64,000 nucleotides of DNA from Nitratireductor sp. GISD-1A_MAKvit (GCF_040819555.1 NZ_CP161920.1:695501-759500); one strand, 5' to 3'. Shown: positions 8,872-17,627, counted from the first letter of the stretch. Made by a program: numbers and translations. Notes: generated by a model from the sequence alone, not told the origin.

Positions 8872-10172
8872 TCGGGGCGGATCCTGTCGAAGAATTCGCT
8901 GAACATGTCCGCGCCCTCGACCGGGCGGGAGGCTGCCGAAAGCGCCACCGACAGGCCGATCGCGGAGGAGACCGGATTGTGTCGGTCGGCACCTTCGCCC
9001 GCGTTGAGGTTCATCACGAGCGTGGGCGAGAGGAAGAGGCCGGTGCGGATGATGTCTTCCCAGTCGTCCGGCAGCATGTTCCTGTCGCTCAGGTGGCGCA
9101 GCCAGGGGCGCCAGAACGTGTCTGCCTTGGCTTCGAGAAGCGCCTTTCTTGCCGGCGACAGGCGCCAGTCGGTTTCGAAATCGAGAATGCCATCTGCCAG
9201 CCGCACTTCCGCCCGATAGCGCTCGGCGGCCATTTCCGGATTGTAGAGCCAGAATGGGTGCGCAAAAATGTTGTGAAAGGTGGATTTCACCTCGGCCAGA
9301 AGCGCAGGCACCTTGTTTCCGGCAAAGGCGGGGTCGAAGAAGGCCAGCCGGTCACGCTCCTTCGAACGCACATACCAGACATTCGCATTGTGGGCGTCGC
9401 CATGGGCCACGATCCCGCCGGCCGAGGCGGTGTTGGCAGGTTCATAGCGCCGATGCGCATCGTCAAAGGCCTGGCGCAGCGTTGCCGCATGGGTAACACC
9501 GTTCACCCGTATCCCTGCGTCCGCCATGTCCTCCCAGCGCAGCGACACGCCATTGGGGAAATCAAAGCGTTTTCCCACGTAGAATTTGGCCAGCCGGCCT
9601 CCGGGATAGTGTCCACCCGGCAGATCGACAAGCCGTTCGTAGAACAGGCGGTGGATGGGTTCTGATGCCGCCTCGTCGGGGGTTACGGGGTGCAGCGTCT
9701 CGCAGGCGACCTTCAGGATATGCTTGTTCAGATCCGTCTCCGCCTGCCGCGCCCGCTCTATGGCGTTGGTGTCGGGCGTCTGGTCGAGCTCGAACAGCAC
9801 GTCGGAAAAGCGTGGGTCCGTGCGCCGGCGATACACCAGAAGCTGTTCGCCGGGCAGGGTGGACATGTGAACCGGCTGATCGACGGGCAGGCCGGCCCCC
9901 GACAGGATGTCGGCGCGGTAATATTCGCCCGTCATCTCTTCTTCACCCTCTTCCTGATGGAACTTGAAGAAGAAATCGTCTGTTCCCGACCGGAAGAAGC
10001 CGTTGAGCGAGTTGAGCGAATATTGATCCACATTGATGACGAGTTCCGCCACCGGAATGTCGAAGAGACCCGCGATGAAGGTTTCGAGCATCCCGGCCGC
10101 ACGGGCCGCGTCCTGCCGCGCCACGGCGCGGATTTCGGCGGTGCGCGACAGGGCGCGGGTCTCGGTGGTCAT
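8868..10172 (-). CDS. APH-fold phosphotransferase in the catabolic operon
   Basis: 434-aa protein with the kinase-like fold of aminoglycoside and choline phosphotransferases: possible ATP lysine in FFFKFH (K70), catalytic loop HGDAHNAN (257-264) and metal-binding aspartate in AFFDPAF (D280). A resistance role is unlikely: the gene sits between an alcohol dehydrogenase and a 2-hydroxy-acid dehydrogenase with ATGA overlaps on both sides, so it probably phosphorylates a small hydroxyl-bearing metabolite of the pathway. The ATG at 10172 has GGAG six bases upstream; a GTG ten codons earlier would lie inside a tandem duplication. Substrate unknown. Confidence 0.75.
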   Translation of the reverse strand: MTTETRALSRTAEIRAVARQDAARAAGMLETFIAGLFDIPVAELVINVDQYSLNSLNGFFRSGTDDFFFKFHQEEGEEEMTGEYYRADILSGAGLPVDQPVHMSTLPGEQLLVYRRRTDPRFSDVLFELDQTPDTNAIERARQAETDLNKHILKVACETLHPVTPDEAASEPIHRLFYERLVDLPGGHYPGGRLAKFYVGKRFDFPNGVSLRWEDMADAGIRVNGVTHAATLRQAFDDAHRRYEPANTASAGGIVAHGDAHNANVWYVRSKERDRLAFFDPAFAGNKVPALLAEVKSTFHNIFAHPFWLYNPEMAAERYRAEVRLADGILDFETDWRLSPARKALLEAKADTFWRPWLRHLSDRNMLPDDWEDIIRTGLFLSPTLVMNLNAGEGADRHNPVSSAIGLSVALSAASRPVEGADMFSEFFDRIRPE

Positions 10173-11182
10173 GTCGGTCTCCTGCAATCCGGTCTCCTGC
10201 AATCGATGAGTGTCTTGATCCCCGCGCTCTCTCCCGCAAGCAGCCGTTCGTATGCTGCCGGCACCTCGTTCAGAGGGATGGTCGCGGCGATGAATGGGTC
10301 GAGATGCGCTGCCAGTTCGGGCAGCATCGCGGCAATCTCTACGAGCTCGTCGCCGAAGGCATGACAGCCGATCAGCGCGATTTCGCGCTCGACCAGTTGC
10401 ACGGGATCTATGATTTCGGCTGCGCCTCCGATCCCCACCAGCCCGAGGCGACCGGCCCCCGCGATGCTTGCAAGGAGGCTTCGGATGACGTGGGGCGACC
10501 CGGTGGTGTCAATCGCGTGGCGATAGCGATGGTTTTCAAGCTCTTTGAGGCCTGTCACCGTCGCCCCGGTCACCCGTTCCACCAGATCGGTGCGCTCCCG
10601 GTTGCGGTCGACGATACGCACGGGGTGGCCTGCGCGGGATGCGAGCAGCGCGATGAACGCGCCAATCGGCCCGCACCCGGCAACGACGATTTCAGCGCCA
10701 TCGGGAACGGCCATGAGGTTCAGGGCGTGCAGCGCCACCGCAAGCGGCTCCGCCATGGCCAGGTGACGATCAGCCACGCCGTCCGGTGCCGCAATGACAT
10801 TGCGGGCGGGCAGGGTGACATGTTCGGCAAACCCGCCATCGATGCTCTCGCCGATAAACCCCAGCCGAGCGCATACCTGGCCAAATCCCTCGAGGCAGGC
10901 CGGGCAGTTTCCGCAGACGTGGCGGCTGTCAACGATCACCCGGTCGCCAATGGCGACATGGGTCACGTCCACACCCCGATGTGTCACCGTTCCGGTGAAC
11001 TCATGCCCGGCAATGGAGGGGGCGCGGGAAATCCACGCCCCGGTCCGGTAATTGTGGAGGTCCGAGCCGCAAATGCCCGCAAGCGATACCGCGAGTGTGA
11101 CCTCGTCGCGTTTGGGAGCAGGCGGGGCGGGCACGTCTTCGTGCCTCAGTTCCCCGACGCCGTGCAGCCGGACCGATTGCAT
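10169..11182 (-). CDS. Zinc-dependent medium-chain alcohol dehydrogenase
   Basis: 337-aa NAD(P)-dependent dehydrogenase of the threonine/sorbitol dehydrogenase branch. The catalytic zinc site is seen as CGSDLHNY and GHEF, the structural zinc lobe as CGNCPACLEGFGQVC, and the nucleotide fold as VVAGCGPIGAFIALL followed by the acidic strand end IVDRN. The ATG at 11182 overlaps the TGA of the histidinol-dehydrogenase homologue (TGATG); a GTG one codon earlier is possible. It probably oxidises a secondary alcohol in the same route. The C-terminus is extended by a 15-bp duplication (DCRRP twice). Confidence 0.87.
   Translation of the reverse strand: MQSVRLHGVGELRHEDVPAPPAPKRDEVTLAVSLAGICGSDLHNYRTGAWISRAPSIAGHEFTGTVTHRGVDVTHVAIGDRVIVDSRHVCGNCPACLEGFGQVCARLGFIGESIDGGFAEHVTLPARNVIAAPDGVADRHLAMAEPLAVALHALNLMAVPDGAEIVVAGCGPIGAFIALLASRAGHPVRIVDRNRERTDLVERVTGATVTGLKELENHRYRHAIDTTGSPHVIRSLLASIAGAGRLGLVGIGGAAEIIDPVQLVEREIALIGCHAFGDELVEIAAMLPELAAHLDPFIAATIPLNEVPAAYERLLAGESAGIKTLIDCRRPDCRRPT
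10175..10204. repeat. Two exact 15-bp tandem copies at the adh/kinase junction
   Basis: The unit GATTGCAGGAGACCG (minus strand) occurs twice without a gap. It encodes the DCRRP-DCRRP tail of the alcohol dehydrogenase and at the same time duplicates the GGAG ribosome site of the downstream kinase gene. Confidence 0.9.
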
Positions 11183-12510
11183 CACATGTCTTTCAGGTAT
11201 TCTAGGCGAAGGTCGCTGACAGCGATGGCGTGGGACGAAAAGCCTTCGTATTCGGCAAGCGTCCTGGCTGCCTGAGCCATCTCCGGATACCCCTTTTCGG
11301 TGACGTAACCGACCGAGCTGCGGCGGATGAAATCCGTAACCGACAGCGGCCCATAGGTGTTTGCGCCCCGGGAGGTCGGCAGCACCGCATTTGGTCCCAG
11401 CGCGAAATTGGCGATGGAAACGGGTGTATGGGTGCCGAGAAGAATCTCGGATGCCTCGGTGATCTCACCCAGATAATCGAACGGTTTGGTCGAGAGGATT
11501 TCGAGATGCTCTGGCGCGTATTCGTTCACGAAGGCGCAGGCATCGTCCATGTTCTGGGCGAGCACGATGCCGCCGGACCTGCCTGTCAGCACCGTGCGGG
11601 AGAACTCGACCCGCTGTTCGGTCATCCGGCCCCAGAGTTCGGGCAGGGTGGCAAGTGCCTCTTCCACCACCCGTTCCGAAGGCGTAACGAGCCAGGCCGA
11701 GCTGTCGGGGCCATGCTCGGCCTCGATCAGAAGATCCATCGCGGCGAGCCGGCCCGAAATGGTGTCATCGGCAAGGATCATGCCTTCGGAGGGGCCCGCC
11801 GGCAGACCGGGGTCGATGACGCCGGCCAGAAGCCGCTTCGCGGCCACAACCCAGGGGCTGCCCGGGCCAACGATCTTCTGCGCTTTCTTCACGGTTTCGG
11901 TGCCGAAGGCTGCCGCCGCCACTGCCTGTGCACCGCCGCATTTGTAGATCGTTTCAACGCCGGCAATGCGCGCTGCAACCAGCGTGGCGGCATCGACCTT
12001 TCCATCCGGTCCCGGCGGCGTGAAGATGGCGAGGTTGGGCACTTTTGCGACCACACCGGGCACCGAGGTCATCATGGTGACCGAAGGGAACGAGCCCTTG
12101 CCGCGCGGCACGTAAAGCGCCACCGAATTGATCGGGAGGTAGCGGTCGCCGGCAAAGGCACCGGGACGCACTTCCTTCAGCCACATGGGCTCTGGCGCCT
12201 GTTCTTCATGGAAGGTGCGGATGTTGCCGATGCCGAAGCGGATCGCCTCGATCACCTTTTCATCCACGGCCTTGAAGGCTTCGTCAAACTCGGCTTCGGA
12301 CACTTTGAGCGTTTCGGCGGTCAGAGGCGCCGCCTTGTCGAAATCGCGCCCGAAGCGGACGAGGGCTGCGTCACCCTCGGTCTTCACCGCATCGATGATG
12401 GGCTGCACCTTGTCCAGAAAGAAGGAGAGATCGGATTCGGACCGGCGGGTAAGACCGGCGCGTTCCGCTTTTCCAAGTCCAGCGAGTTTCTGGACGTTTA
12501 CTTCAGCCAT
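11182..12510 (-). CDS. Histidinol dehydrogenase homologue, catabolic paralogue
   Basis: 442-aa member of the HisD family, NAD-dependent enzymes that take a primary alcohol through the aldehyde to the acid. The catalytic pair E334-H335 (EYAPEHLE) and residues E422 and H427 match E. coli E326-H327, E414 and H419. Two metal-site positions differ: Q259 is E263 (IEAEHGPDS) and D360 is N368 (SIANFALG); H367 is A375. It lies between an ABC transporter and dehydrogenase genes, away from other biosynthetic his genes. Candidate substrates are histidinol or a similar imidazole alcohol; sulfopropanediol (as HpsN) is the known non-histidine precedent. The start has AGAGGA upstream. Confidence 0.85.
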   Translation of the reverse strand: MAEVNVQKLAGLGKAERAGLTRRSESDLSFFLDKVQPIIDAVKTEGDAALVRFGRDFDKAAPLTAETLKVSEAEFDEAFKAVDEKVIEAIRFGIGNIRTFHEEQAPEPMWLKEVRPGAFAGDRYLPINSVALYVPRGKGSFPSVTMMTSVPGVVAKVPNLAIFTPPGPDGKVDAATLVAARIAGVETIYKCGGAQAVAAAAFGTETVKKAQKIVGPGSPWVVAAKRLLAGVIDPGLPAGPSEGMILADDTISGRLAAMDLLIEAEHGPDSSAWLVTPSERVVEEALATLPELWGRMTEQRVEFSRTVLTGRSGGIVLAQNMDDACAFVNEYAPEHLEILSTKPFDYLGEITEASEILLGTHTPVSIANFALGPNAVLPTSRGANTYGPLSVTDFIRRSSVGYVTEKGYPEMAQAARTLAEYEGFSSHAIAVSDLRLEYLKDM

Positions 12511-12559
12511 AACGGATCCTCTCAGTCAGGTTGGCCGGCGGAACGAAGCCGCCAGAACT

Positions 12560-13358
12560 TCATTTTGATTTCAGAAAGATTTCGAGCCCCACCAGCCGGT
12601 CGAGCAGCCAGACCGCCAGCAGCGCGATGACGACGAAGACAGAGGAAATCGCGGCAAGGTCCGGTGTGATGATCGAACGGATGTTGTTGTAGATCTGGAC
12701 CGGCAGGGTGACCGTTCGGGCATCGGTCAGAAGCAGCGAGACGAGGAATTCCGTCATGGCCAGCACGAACATGAGCAGGCCGCCGGTAATGACGCCGGGC
12801 ATGACGCCGGGAAGCGTGACGAACCAGAAGGTTTCAAACCGGCCCCGCTCCGCAGCTTGCCGCCGCCAGCTCCAGATCTTTGTCCAGAGATGCTGCCGAA
12901 GACGACACCGACCAGATGATGAAGGGCAGGTTGATGACGGCCAGAGCCACCCCCACGGGCCAGAGGCTGCCAAGAACGCGCCATTCGCCGAAAACCAGCA
13001 TCATGCCGATGCCCGATCCGATCAGCGGGATGGTGAAGGGCAGGAGGAGGTAGATCTGGATCGCGTTGGAAAAGCGCATGCGAAAGCGCGACAGGGCAAG
13101 CCCTGCAAGCGTGCCCACCGGCACGGACACGATCAGACAGATGGTCGACACGATGAGCGAGCGGACAAAGGCCTGGCGCAGGTCCCGCGCCATGGCGATT
13201 TCCTCATACCATTTGAGCGAGAACCCCTTGGGTGGGAAGGCGATCATGTTTTCGGTCGTGACCGAGGCGCCGACCACGATGATCGTGGGAATGGACAGGA
13301 TCAGGATGCAGAACCAGACAATGCCCCAAAACAGGATGCGCTGCGAGGTGGCGGTCAT
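12560..13358 (-). pseudogene. ABC transporter permease, PotC type, frameshifted
   Basis: Second inner-membrane permease of the polyamine/opine-type transporter. The first part holds the N-terminal membrane segments up to LELAAASCGAG; the second continues one frame over with RFETFWFVTLPGVMPGV (the EAA loop that contacts the ATPase) and two further membrane segments. Removing one base of the CCCC at 12843-12846 gives a continuous 265-aa protein. ATGA overlap with the upstream permease gene. Probably a consensus error, because the rest of the operon is intact. Confidence 0.85.
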
Positions 13359-14320
13359 TTCCTGCCTCCCATCCCGAGGGTTCCCGCGCCGAAGGTCGCA
13401 ATCACGATGCCGACGAACACGGAGCCGAGCGCGACCAGAAGCAGGGCCAGCGCAGCACCGAGCCCCTGATCCGCCGTGCGGAAGAACTGGTCGTAAATTG
13501 CATTGGCGATGAAATCCTGCGAGCCGCCGCCCAGCATTGCCGGCATGGCGAAATCGGTCAGCGCGAGCGTACCGACCACCAGCCCCGCCCCGATCAGCCC
13601 GGGCTTGGCCATCGGAATCACCACATGGCGGAAGCTCTGAAACCAGTTTGCTCCGAGAGACGAAGCGGCTGTTTCCGTCTCACGCGGGATGGCCGTCAGG
13701 GCCGGCGCAAGCATGAGCACGGCGAATGGCAGCATGTATTGGACGAGCCCGAAAACAACCGCGGGGAAATTGAACAGGAGCCTGATCGGCTCGATCCCGA
13801 CCAGTCCGAGCGCATCGTTCACCGCGCCCGAGGTGCCAAGAACGATCAGAATGCCATAGGCGCGCACCACCTGACCGATGAAGAAGGGCAAGAACAGAAT
13901 GATGAGCAGCGTCTTGCGCACTGCCGCGCTGTGCGTGCGCACCATGATATAGGAATATGGCAGTGCCAGCGCGAGGGTAAACACCACCGTCAGGAGCGCG
14001 CCCAGCACCGAACGCCAGATGACCCGCCCATAGGTCGCGCTTTCAAAAACGGTGCCATAGTTTTCGAGCGTGTAGTTCTCGGAGGGCAGAAATGTTGCAC
14101 GGTCCAGTGTGTGGAAAGAACTCTCCGCCATCTGCACAAGCCCCAGCACGAGAAGCCCGACGAGAAGCAGGGCCGGTGTGATGAGTGCCCAGCCCGAATA
14201 GGGCGCCAGGCGCGACGGCCAGAACCTGTCCAGCGCCCCGTTGAGCAGATCCATGATCCGCCAACGCAGTGGGTATCTGAACGAAGTGCGGTCCTGGTCC
14301 TTGGATAGCGTTTCAGACAT
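13355..14320 (-). CDS. ABC transporter permease, PotB type
   Basis: 321-aa integral membrane protein of the polyamine/opine-type permease group. The first membrane segment is GWALITPALLLVGLLVLGLV after a cytoplasmic N-terminus; the EAA loop reads AASSLGANWFQSFRHVVIPMAKPGL. It pairs with the PotC-type permease, whose start codon overlaps its stop by four bases. Forms the channel of the importer encoded by this operon. Confidence 0.9.
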   Translation of the reverse strand: MSETLSKDQDRTSFRYPLRWRIMDLLNGALDRFWPSRLAPYSGWALITPALLLVGLLVLGLVQMAESSFHTLDRATFLPSENYTLENYGTVFESATYGRVIWRSVLGALLTVVFTLALALPYSYIMVRTHSAAVRKTLLIILFLPFFIGQVVRAYGILIVLGTSGAVNDALGLVGIEPIRLLFNFPAVVFGLVQYMLPFAVLMLAPALTAIPRETETAASSLGANWFQSFRHVVIPMAKPGLIGAGLVVGTLALTDFAMPAMLGGGSQDFIANAIYDQFFRTADQGLGAALALLLVALGSVFVGIVIATFGAGTLGMGGRK

Positions 14321-14360
14321 CTTGGCTTTCCGGGGGGAGCGGTAGAGGAGAGAAAAGGGA

Positions 14361-14433
14361 CGTGCCGCGCAGCTGGGCAGAGCGGCACGCCGCTTGAGTC
14401 ATTTGCCGGCGCGTTGAATAACGTCGCCGGCAA
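14361..14433 (-). promoter_or_regulatory. Two hairpins after the binding-protein gene
   Basis: In the 123-base gap between the binding-protein and permease genes are CGTGCCGC/GCGGCACG (14361-14368 with 14382-14389) and TTGCCGGCG/CGCCGGCAA (14403-14411 with 14425-14433). Without U tracts, they probably stabilise the upstream message so that more binding protein than permease is made, a common arrangement in ABC operons. Confidence 0.45.
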
Positions 14434-14443
14434 GTCGAAAACT

Positions 14444-15541
14444 CTAGCTCTGCATGATCTCCTTGAACTTGGCGAACCAGTCGCTTTCGTTCTGAACCTG
14501 CACCGCCGAAGAAATCCGGATGAGGTTTTCGAAGTCCTCGGGCTTGGTCGGATAGGACGGGTCACCTGCGAGCCCTTCTGGCGGGGTAAGCCCCGGCACG
14601 ACGCCGGGCAGACCCAGGCCATCGAGCCAGATCTGCTGGCTTTCGGTCGAAAGAGCGAGATTGATGTACTGCTTGGCCCAGTAGAGTTCGTTCTCCGGCA
14701 GACCCTTGGGGATCCACAGGCAGTCGGTGTCGAACTTGCAGCCCTCTTCCGGCACGGTCCAGGCGAGCTCAACGCCGTTTTTCTTGGCAGCGAGCGCGTT
14801 GGTGGAAATGGTGCAGGCGGCATCGATTTCGCCATTCTGGAACCAGGTGGTGAAGTCGGGATCCTCGCCCAGAAGCGGATTTTGCGCTTTCATCTCGCGC
14901 ACGAAATCCCAGCAGGGGTCCATCGCATCGGGAATACCGTCGAGCGACCCGCCACCGGCGACCTGCGCCGGGAAGTGGAAACCGATGCCGTCATTGTAGA
15001 GGGCAACGCGACCCTTGAATTTCGGATCGAGCAGATCGCGCCAGGATTTCGGTGCTCCATCGGGGAACGCTTCGGGCCGATAGGCGAGAACGTAGACATA
15101 GCCATAGGTGTTGACCATCGGGAAGCCGTCCAGGCCCACCGGCTTGGCGAGATCCGTGGTGTTGGCGAGATTGGGCAGGTCGGAAATGTCTTCGGTAACC
15201 CCACGAAGCGCCGATTTGGTCGCGTTGGTGGTGGTGTCCCAGTTGATGTGGATCGGCGGAATACGGTTCTGGGCGACAGCGGCCCACACCTTGGGCTGGA
15301 TCTCGTTGTCTTCGGTGAGGTCGTGACGAACGGCAATGCCGGTCATTTCCGTGAACCGGTCGGACACGCCTTTCTTCAGGGATTCGACCCATTCGCCGCC
15401 CCAGGCGCGGACGATGATCTCCGAAGGCTTCTCCGGCTCCTGCGCGAAAACGCGCGTGGTCGGGAGCGAAGCGAGCAGCGCGGCGCTGCCCGTGGCTGCG
15501 CCGGCCCGAAGGACGCCACGGCGTGTGAAGGTCTTGGTCAT
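14444..15541 (-). CDS. ABC transporter substrate-binding protein, PotD type
   Basis: 365-aa periplasmic solute-binding protein of the extracellular family 1/6 group used for polyamines, opines and other small cations. The N-terminus has a twin-arginine-like signal (TRRGVLRAGAATG ... TTRVFA) followed by the mature start EIIVRAWGGEWVESLKKGV. GAGGAG precedes the ATG. Its gene lies 38 bases after the ATPase gene. The ligand cannot be read from sequence; operon context suggests a histidine-related amine or acid. Confidence 0.88.
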   Translation of the reverse strand: MTKTFTRRGVLRAGAATGSAALLASLPTTRVFAQEPEKPSEIIVRAWGGEWVESLKKGVSDRFTEMTGIAVRHDLTEDNEIQPKVWAAVAQNRIPPIHINWDTTTNATKSALRGVTEDISDLPNLANTTDLAKPVGLDGFPMVNTYGYVYVLAYRPEAFPDGAPKSWRDLLDPKFKGRVALYNDGIGFHFPAQVAGGGSLDGIPDAMDPCWDFVREMKAQNPLLGEDPDFTTWFQNGEIDAACTISTNALAAKKNGVELAWTVPEEGCKFDTDCLWIPKGLPENELYWAKQYINLALSTESQQIWLDGLGLPGVVPGLTPPEGLAGDPSYPTKPEDFENLIRISSAVQVQNESDWFAKFKEIMQS

Positions 15542-15579
15542 AGGTACTCTCCTCTTTTGCGACTCAGTTCGTGTTGTTG

Positions 15580-16710
15580 TTATGCTGAGTTTCTGAAAAT
15601 CTTCATATCGCGGCGGTTCCAGCCGATGGCCACGCTTGCCCCCACGTCGAACAGGTCGAAACTGTCGGGATCGTGGTGATAGACGTGGAAAACGGTGCCG
15701 GGCAGCGTTTTGGCTTCCACCACGTACATCTGGCGTTCGCCTTCGAAAATCGTGTCACGCACAAGGCCGTCGAGCGAGACATCGCAGGCCTTAAGCGCGG
15801 ACTGTGTCGCTCCCATGCGGATCTGTTCGGCGCGAATGGCGGCAAGCGCCGGCGTTCCGGGTGGAATGTCGCCCACGGGGGCACCCTTCAGGAGCTGGTC
15901 TCCGGCTTTCAGTTCGCCACCATCGGTCACGGTGCCTTCAACCGAAGACGAAAGGCCCAGAAAGCCTGCGACAAACGGGTTTGCCGGTTCGCGATAAAGG
16001 TCGACAGGCCGGGCATGCTGCTGGATGCGCCCGCCATCCATCACGATCACGTCATCCGAAACGACCAGTGCTTCGCGCTGATCGTGGGTCACGTTGATCG
16101 TGGTCACGCCCAGTTCGTGCTGGATGCGGCGGAATTCGAGCTGCATCTCCTCGCGCAGCTTCACGTCCAGTGCGGCCAGCGGTTCATCGAGAAGCAGGAG
16201 ATCGGGCTCGAACACCAGTGCACGCGCAATCGCAACGCGTTGTTGCTGCCCGCCGGAAAGCTCGTTTATCCGCCGGTTGCCATATCCCTGCAGTTTCACG
16301 AGTTCAAGAAACTGCTCGACCCGTCCGGGAATGCTGCGCGGATTGAACCGGCGCATCCTGAGCGGGAAGGCGACGTTTTCGGCCGCCGTCATGTGCGGGA
16401 AGAGTGCCAGCTTCTGAAACACCATGCCGATGGACCGGCGATGAGGAGGTGTGGCATGGACAGGCTTGCCGTAGATCGTGATCTCGCCCGAGGTTTGCTC
16501 CTGAAACCCGGCGATCATGCGAAGCAGGGTTGTCTTGCCGGAGCCGGAGGGGCCGAGAATGGTCAGGAACCGCCCCTTCTCCAGCTCGAAACTGGCGTTG
16601 TCCACGGCCAGCACGCCATTGCCGAAGTCCATCGAAACCTTGCTGGCGCGGACCGCGATCTCTCGTGCCGGCTGCGACGCGCTGGTTTCTGTGGCTGGAT
16701 GTTCGCTCAT
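15580..16710 (-). CDS. ABC transporter ATP-binding protein, PotA type
   Basis: 376-aa ATPase energising the importer. Walker A GPSGSGKTT, Q-loop VFQKLALFPHMT, signature LSGGQQQR, Walker B LLLLDEPLAALD and H-loop VTHDQ are all present, followed by the C-terminal TOBE-like domain typical of PotA/MalK proteins. First gene of an eight-gene minus-strand operon running to the 2-hydroxy-acid dehydrogenase; a 12-bp palindromic operator lies about 55 bases upstream. Confidence 0.93.
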   Translation of the reverse strand: MSEHPATETSASQPAREIAVRASKVSMDFGNGVLAVDNASFELEKGRFLTILGPSGSGKTTLLRMIAGFQEQTSGEITIYGKPVHATPPHRRSIGMVFQKLALFPHMTAAENVAFPLRMRRFNPRSIPGRVEQFLELVKLQGYGNRRINELSGGQQQRVAIARALVFEPDLLLLDEPLAALDVKLREEMQLEFRRIQHELGVTTINVTHDQREALVVSDDVIVMDGGRIQQHARPVDLYREPANPFVAGFLGLSSSVEGTVTDGGELKAGDQLLKGAPVGDIPPGTPALAAIRAEQIRMGATQSALKACDVSLDGLVRDTIFEGERQMYVVEAKTLPGTVFHVYHHDPDSFDLFDVGASVAIGWNRRDMKIFRNSA

Positions 16711-16763
16711 CTTGATCCCTGATGTCGGTGCGGCTGGGAGAAGCTAAGCACCTTCTGGAAAAT

Positions 16764-16775
16764 AAGTATATACTT
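16764..16775. promoter_or_regulatory. HutC-type operator before the transporter operon
   Basis: AAGTATATACTT is a perfect 12-bp palindrome and contains GT-A-TA-T-AC, matching the GT-N-TA-N-AC consensus reported for HutC-subfamily GntR repressors. It lies upstream of the PotA-type gene and would block transcription of the whole operon. Confidence 0.6.
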
Positions 16776-16817
16776 TTCGGCAGAGTGGGGCGCCTCGGTG
16801 CCGAAATTTTCATCCGG

Positions 16818-17594
16818 CTAAATTTTAGCCAGATATCCTCCGTCGATTACAATACACTGACCGCATACGTAATTTGCCCCGCTGGATGCAAGAAATTCCA
16901 CCGCGCCAGTCAGGTCGGAAAGCTCGCCCAGCCGCCCTGACGGAATGTTGCTGATCATCTTTTCCACCCAGGCCCTGTCTTCGTAGAACACGCTGGTCAT
17001 GTCGGTTTCGAAGTAGCCTGGCGCGATTGCGTTGACCCGGATCCCCATCGGCGCCCATTCCGCCGCCATGGCGCGGGTGATGCCAAGTATGCCGGTTTTC
17101 GAGGCGCCATAGGGCACCGCGCCGGGAACGCCGACAAAGGAGGTGAGCGATGCGAGATTGATGATGGCCCCGCCGCCAGCCTGTGCCATTTTCGCGGCAA
17201 CCGCCTGAGCCACAAAGAATGCGCCCTTGAGATTGGTGTCCACCACCTTGTCCCAGAGCGCTTCATCGACGGAAAGTGTGTCGCGAACCTCTTCCACGCC
17301 CGCATTGTTGACAAGGACATCGATCGGGCCGAGCGGCTCGATCTGGTCGCGAATTGTCTTGACGTTGCGCTGATCAAGCGCGATGCAGCGGACTTCGGTT
17401 CCAAGCGCTTCGATTTCCTGCGCAACAGGTTTCAACGCTTCGGTGCTGCGGGCTGTGAGGATGAGCTTTGCCCGATCGCGGGCAAACGCCAGTGCAATCT
17501 CACGCCCGATGCCACGGCTCGCGCCGGTTACAACAACTGTTTTTCCTGAGAAATCAAAGTTCAGGTCGGATAAGTTATTATTATTGTTGCTCAT
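16818..17594 (-). CDS. Short-chain dehydrogenase/reductase
   Basis: 258-aa classical SDR using NAD(P). Seen: the cofactor glycine motif TGASRGIG, NNAGV, catalytic serine in LASLTSF, YGASK with the active Tyr and Lys, and the C-terminal VIDGGY. I chose the ATG at 17594; the longer frame to 17627 would cross the operator. It is transcribed away from the aminotransferase gene from a shared control region. Probably one of the pathway's hydroxyl-oxidising or epimerising steps; substrate unknown. Confidence 0.88.
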   Translation of the reverse strand: MSNNNNNLSDLNFDFSGKTVVVTGASRGIGREIALAFARDRAKLILTARSTEALKPVAQEIEALGTEVRCIALDQRNVKTIRDQIEPLGPIDVLVNNAGVEEVRDTLSVDEALWDKVVDTNLKGAFFVAQAVAAKMAQAGGGAIINLASLTSFVGVPGAVPYGASKTGILGITRAMAAEWAPMGIRVNAIAPGYFETDMTSVFYEDRAWVEKMISNIPSGRLGELSDLTGAVEFLASSGANYVCGQCIVIDGGYLAKI

Positions 17595-17615
17595 GAGGTC
17601 CCCACTCCTCTTGAC

Positions 17616-17627
17616 ATGTCTATACAT
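17616..17627. promoter_or_regulatory. HutC-type operator between the SDR and aminotransferase genes
   Basis: ATGTCTATACAT: the GTCTATAC core (17618-17625) fits GT-N-TA-N-AC and is flanked by AT on both sides. It lies 23 bases from the SDR start and about 40 from the aminotransferase start, so one site can control both divergent genes. A TTGACA is at 17611-17616. Confidence 0.65.

Noticed and set aside
8868..10172. Aminoglycoside resistance gene
   Set aside because: The fold matches, but the tight overlaps with catabolic genes and the HutC-type operator upstream of the operon point to metabolism.
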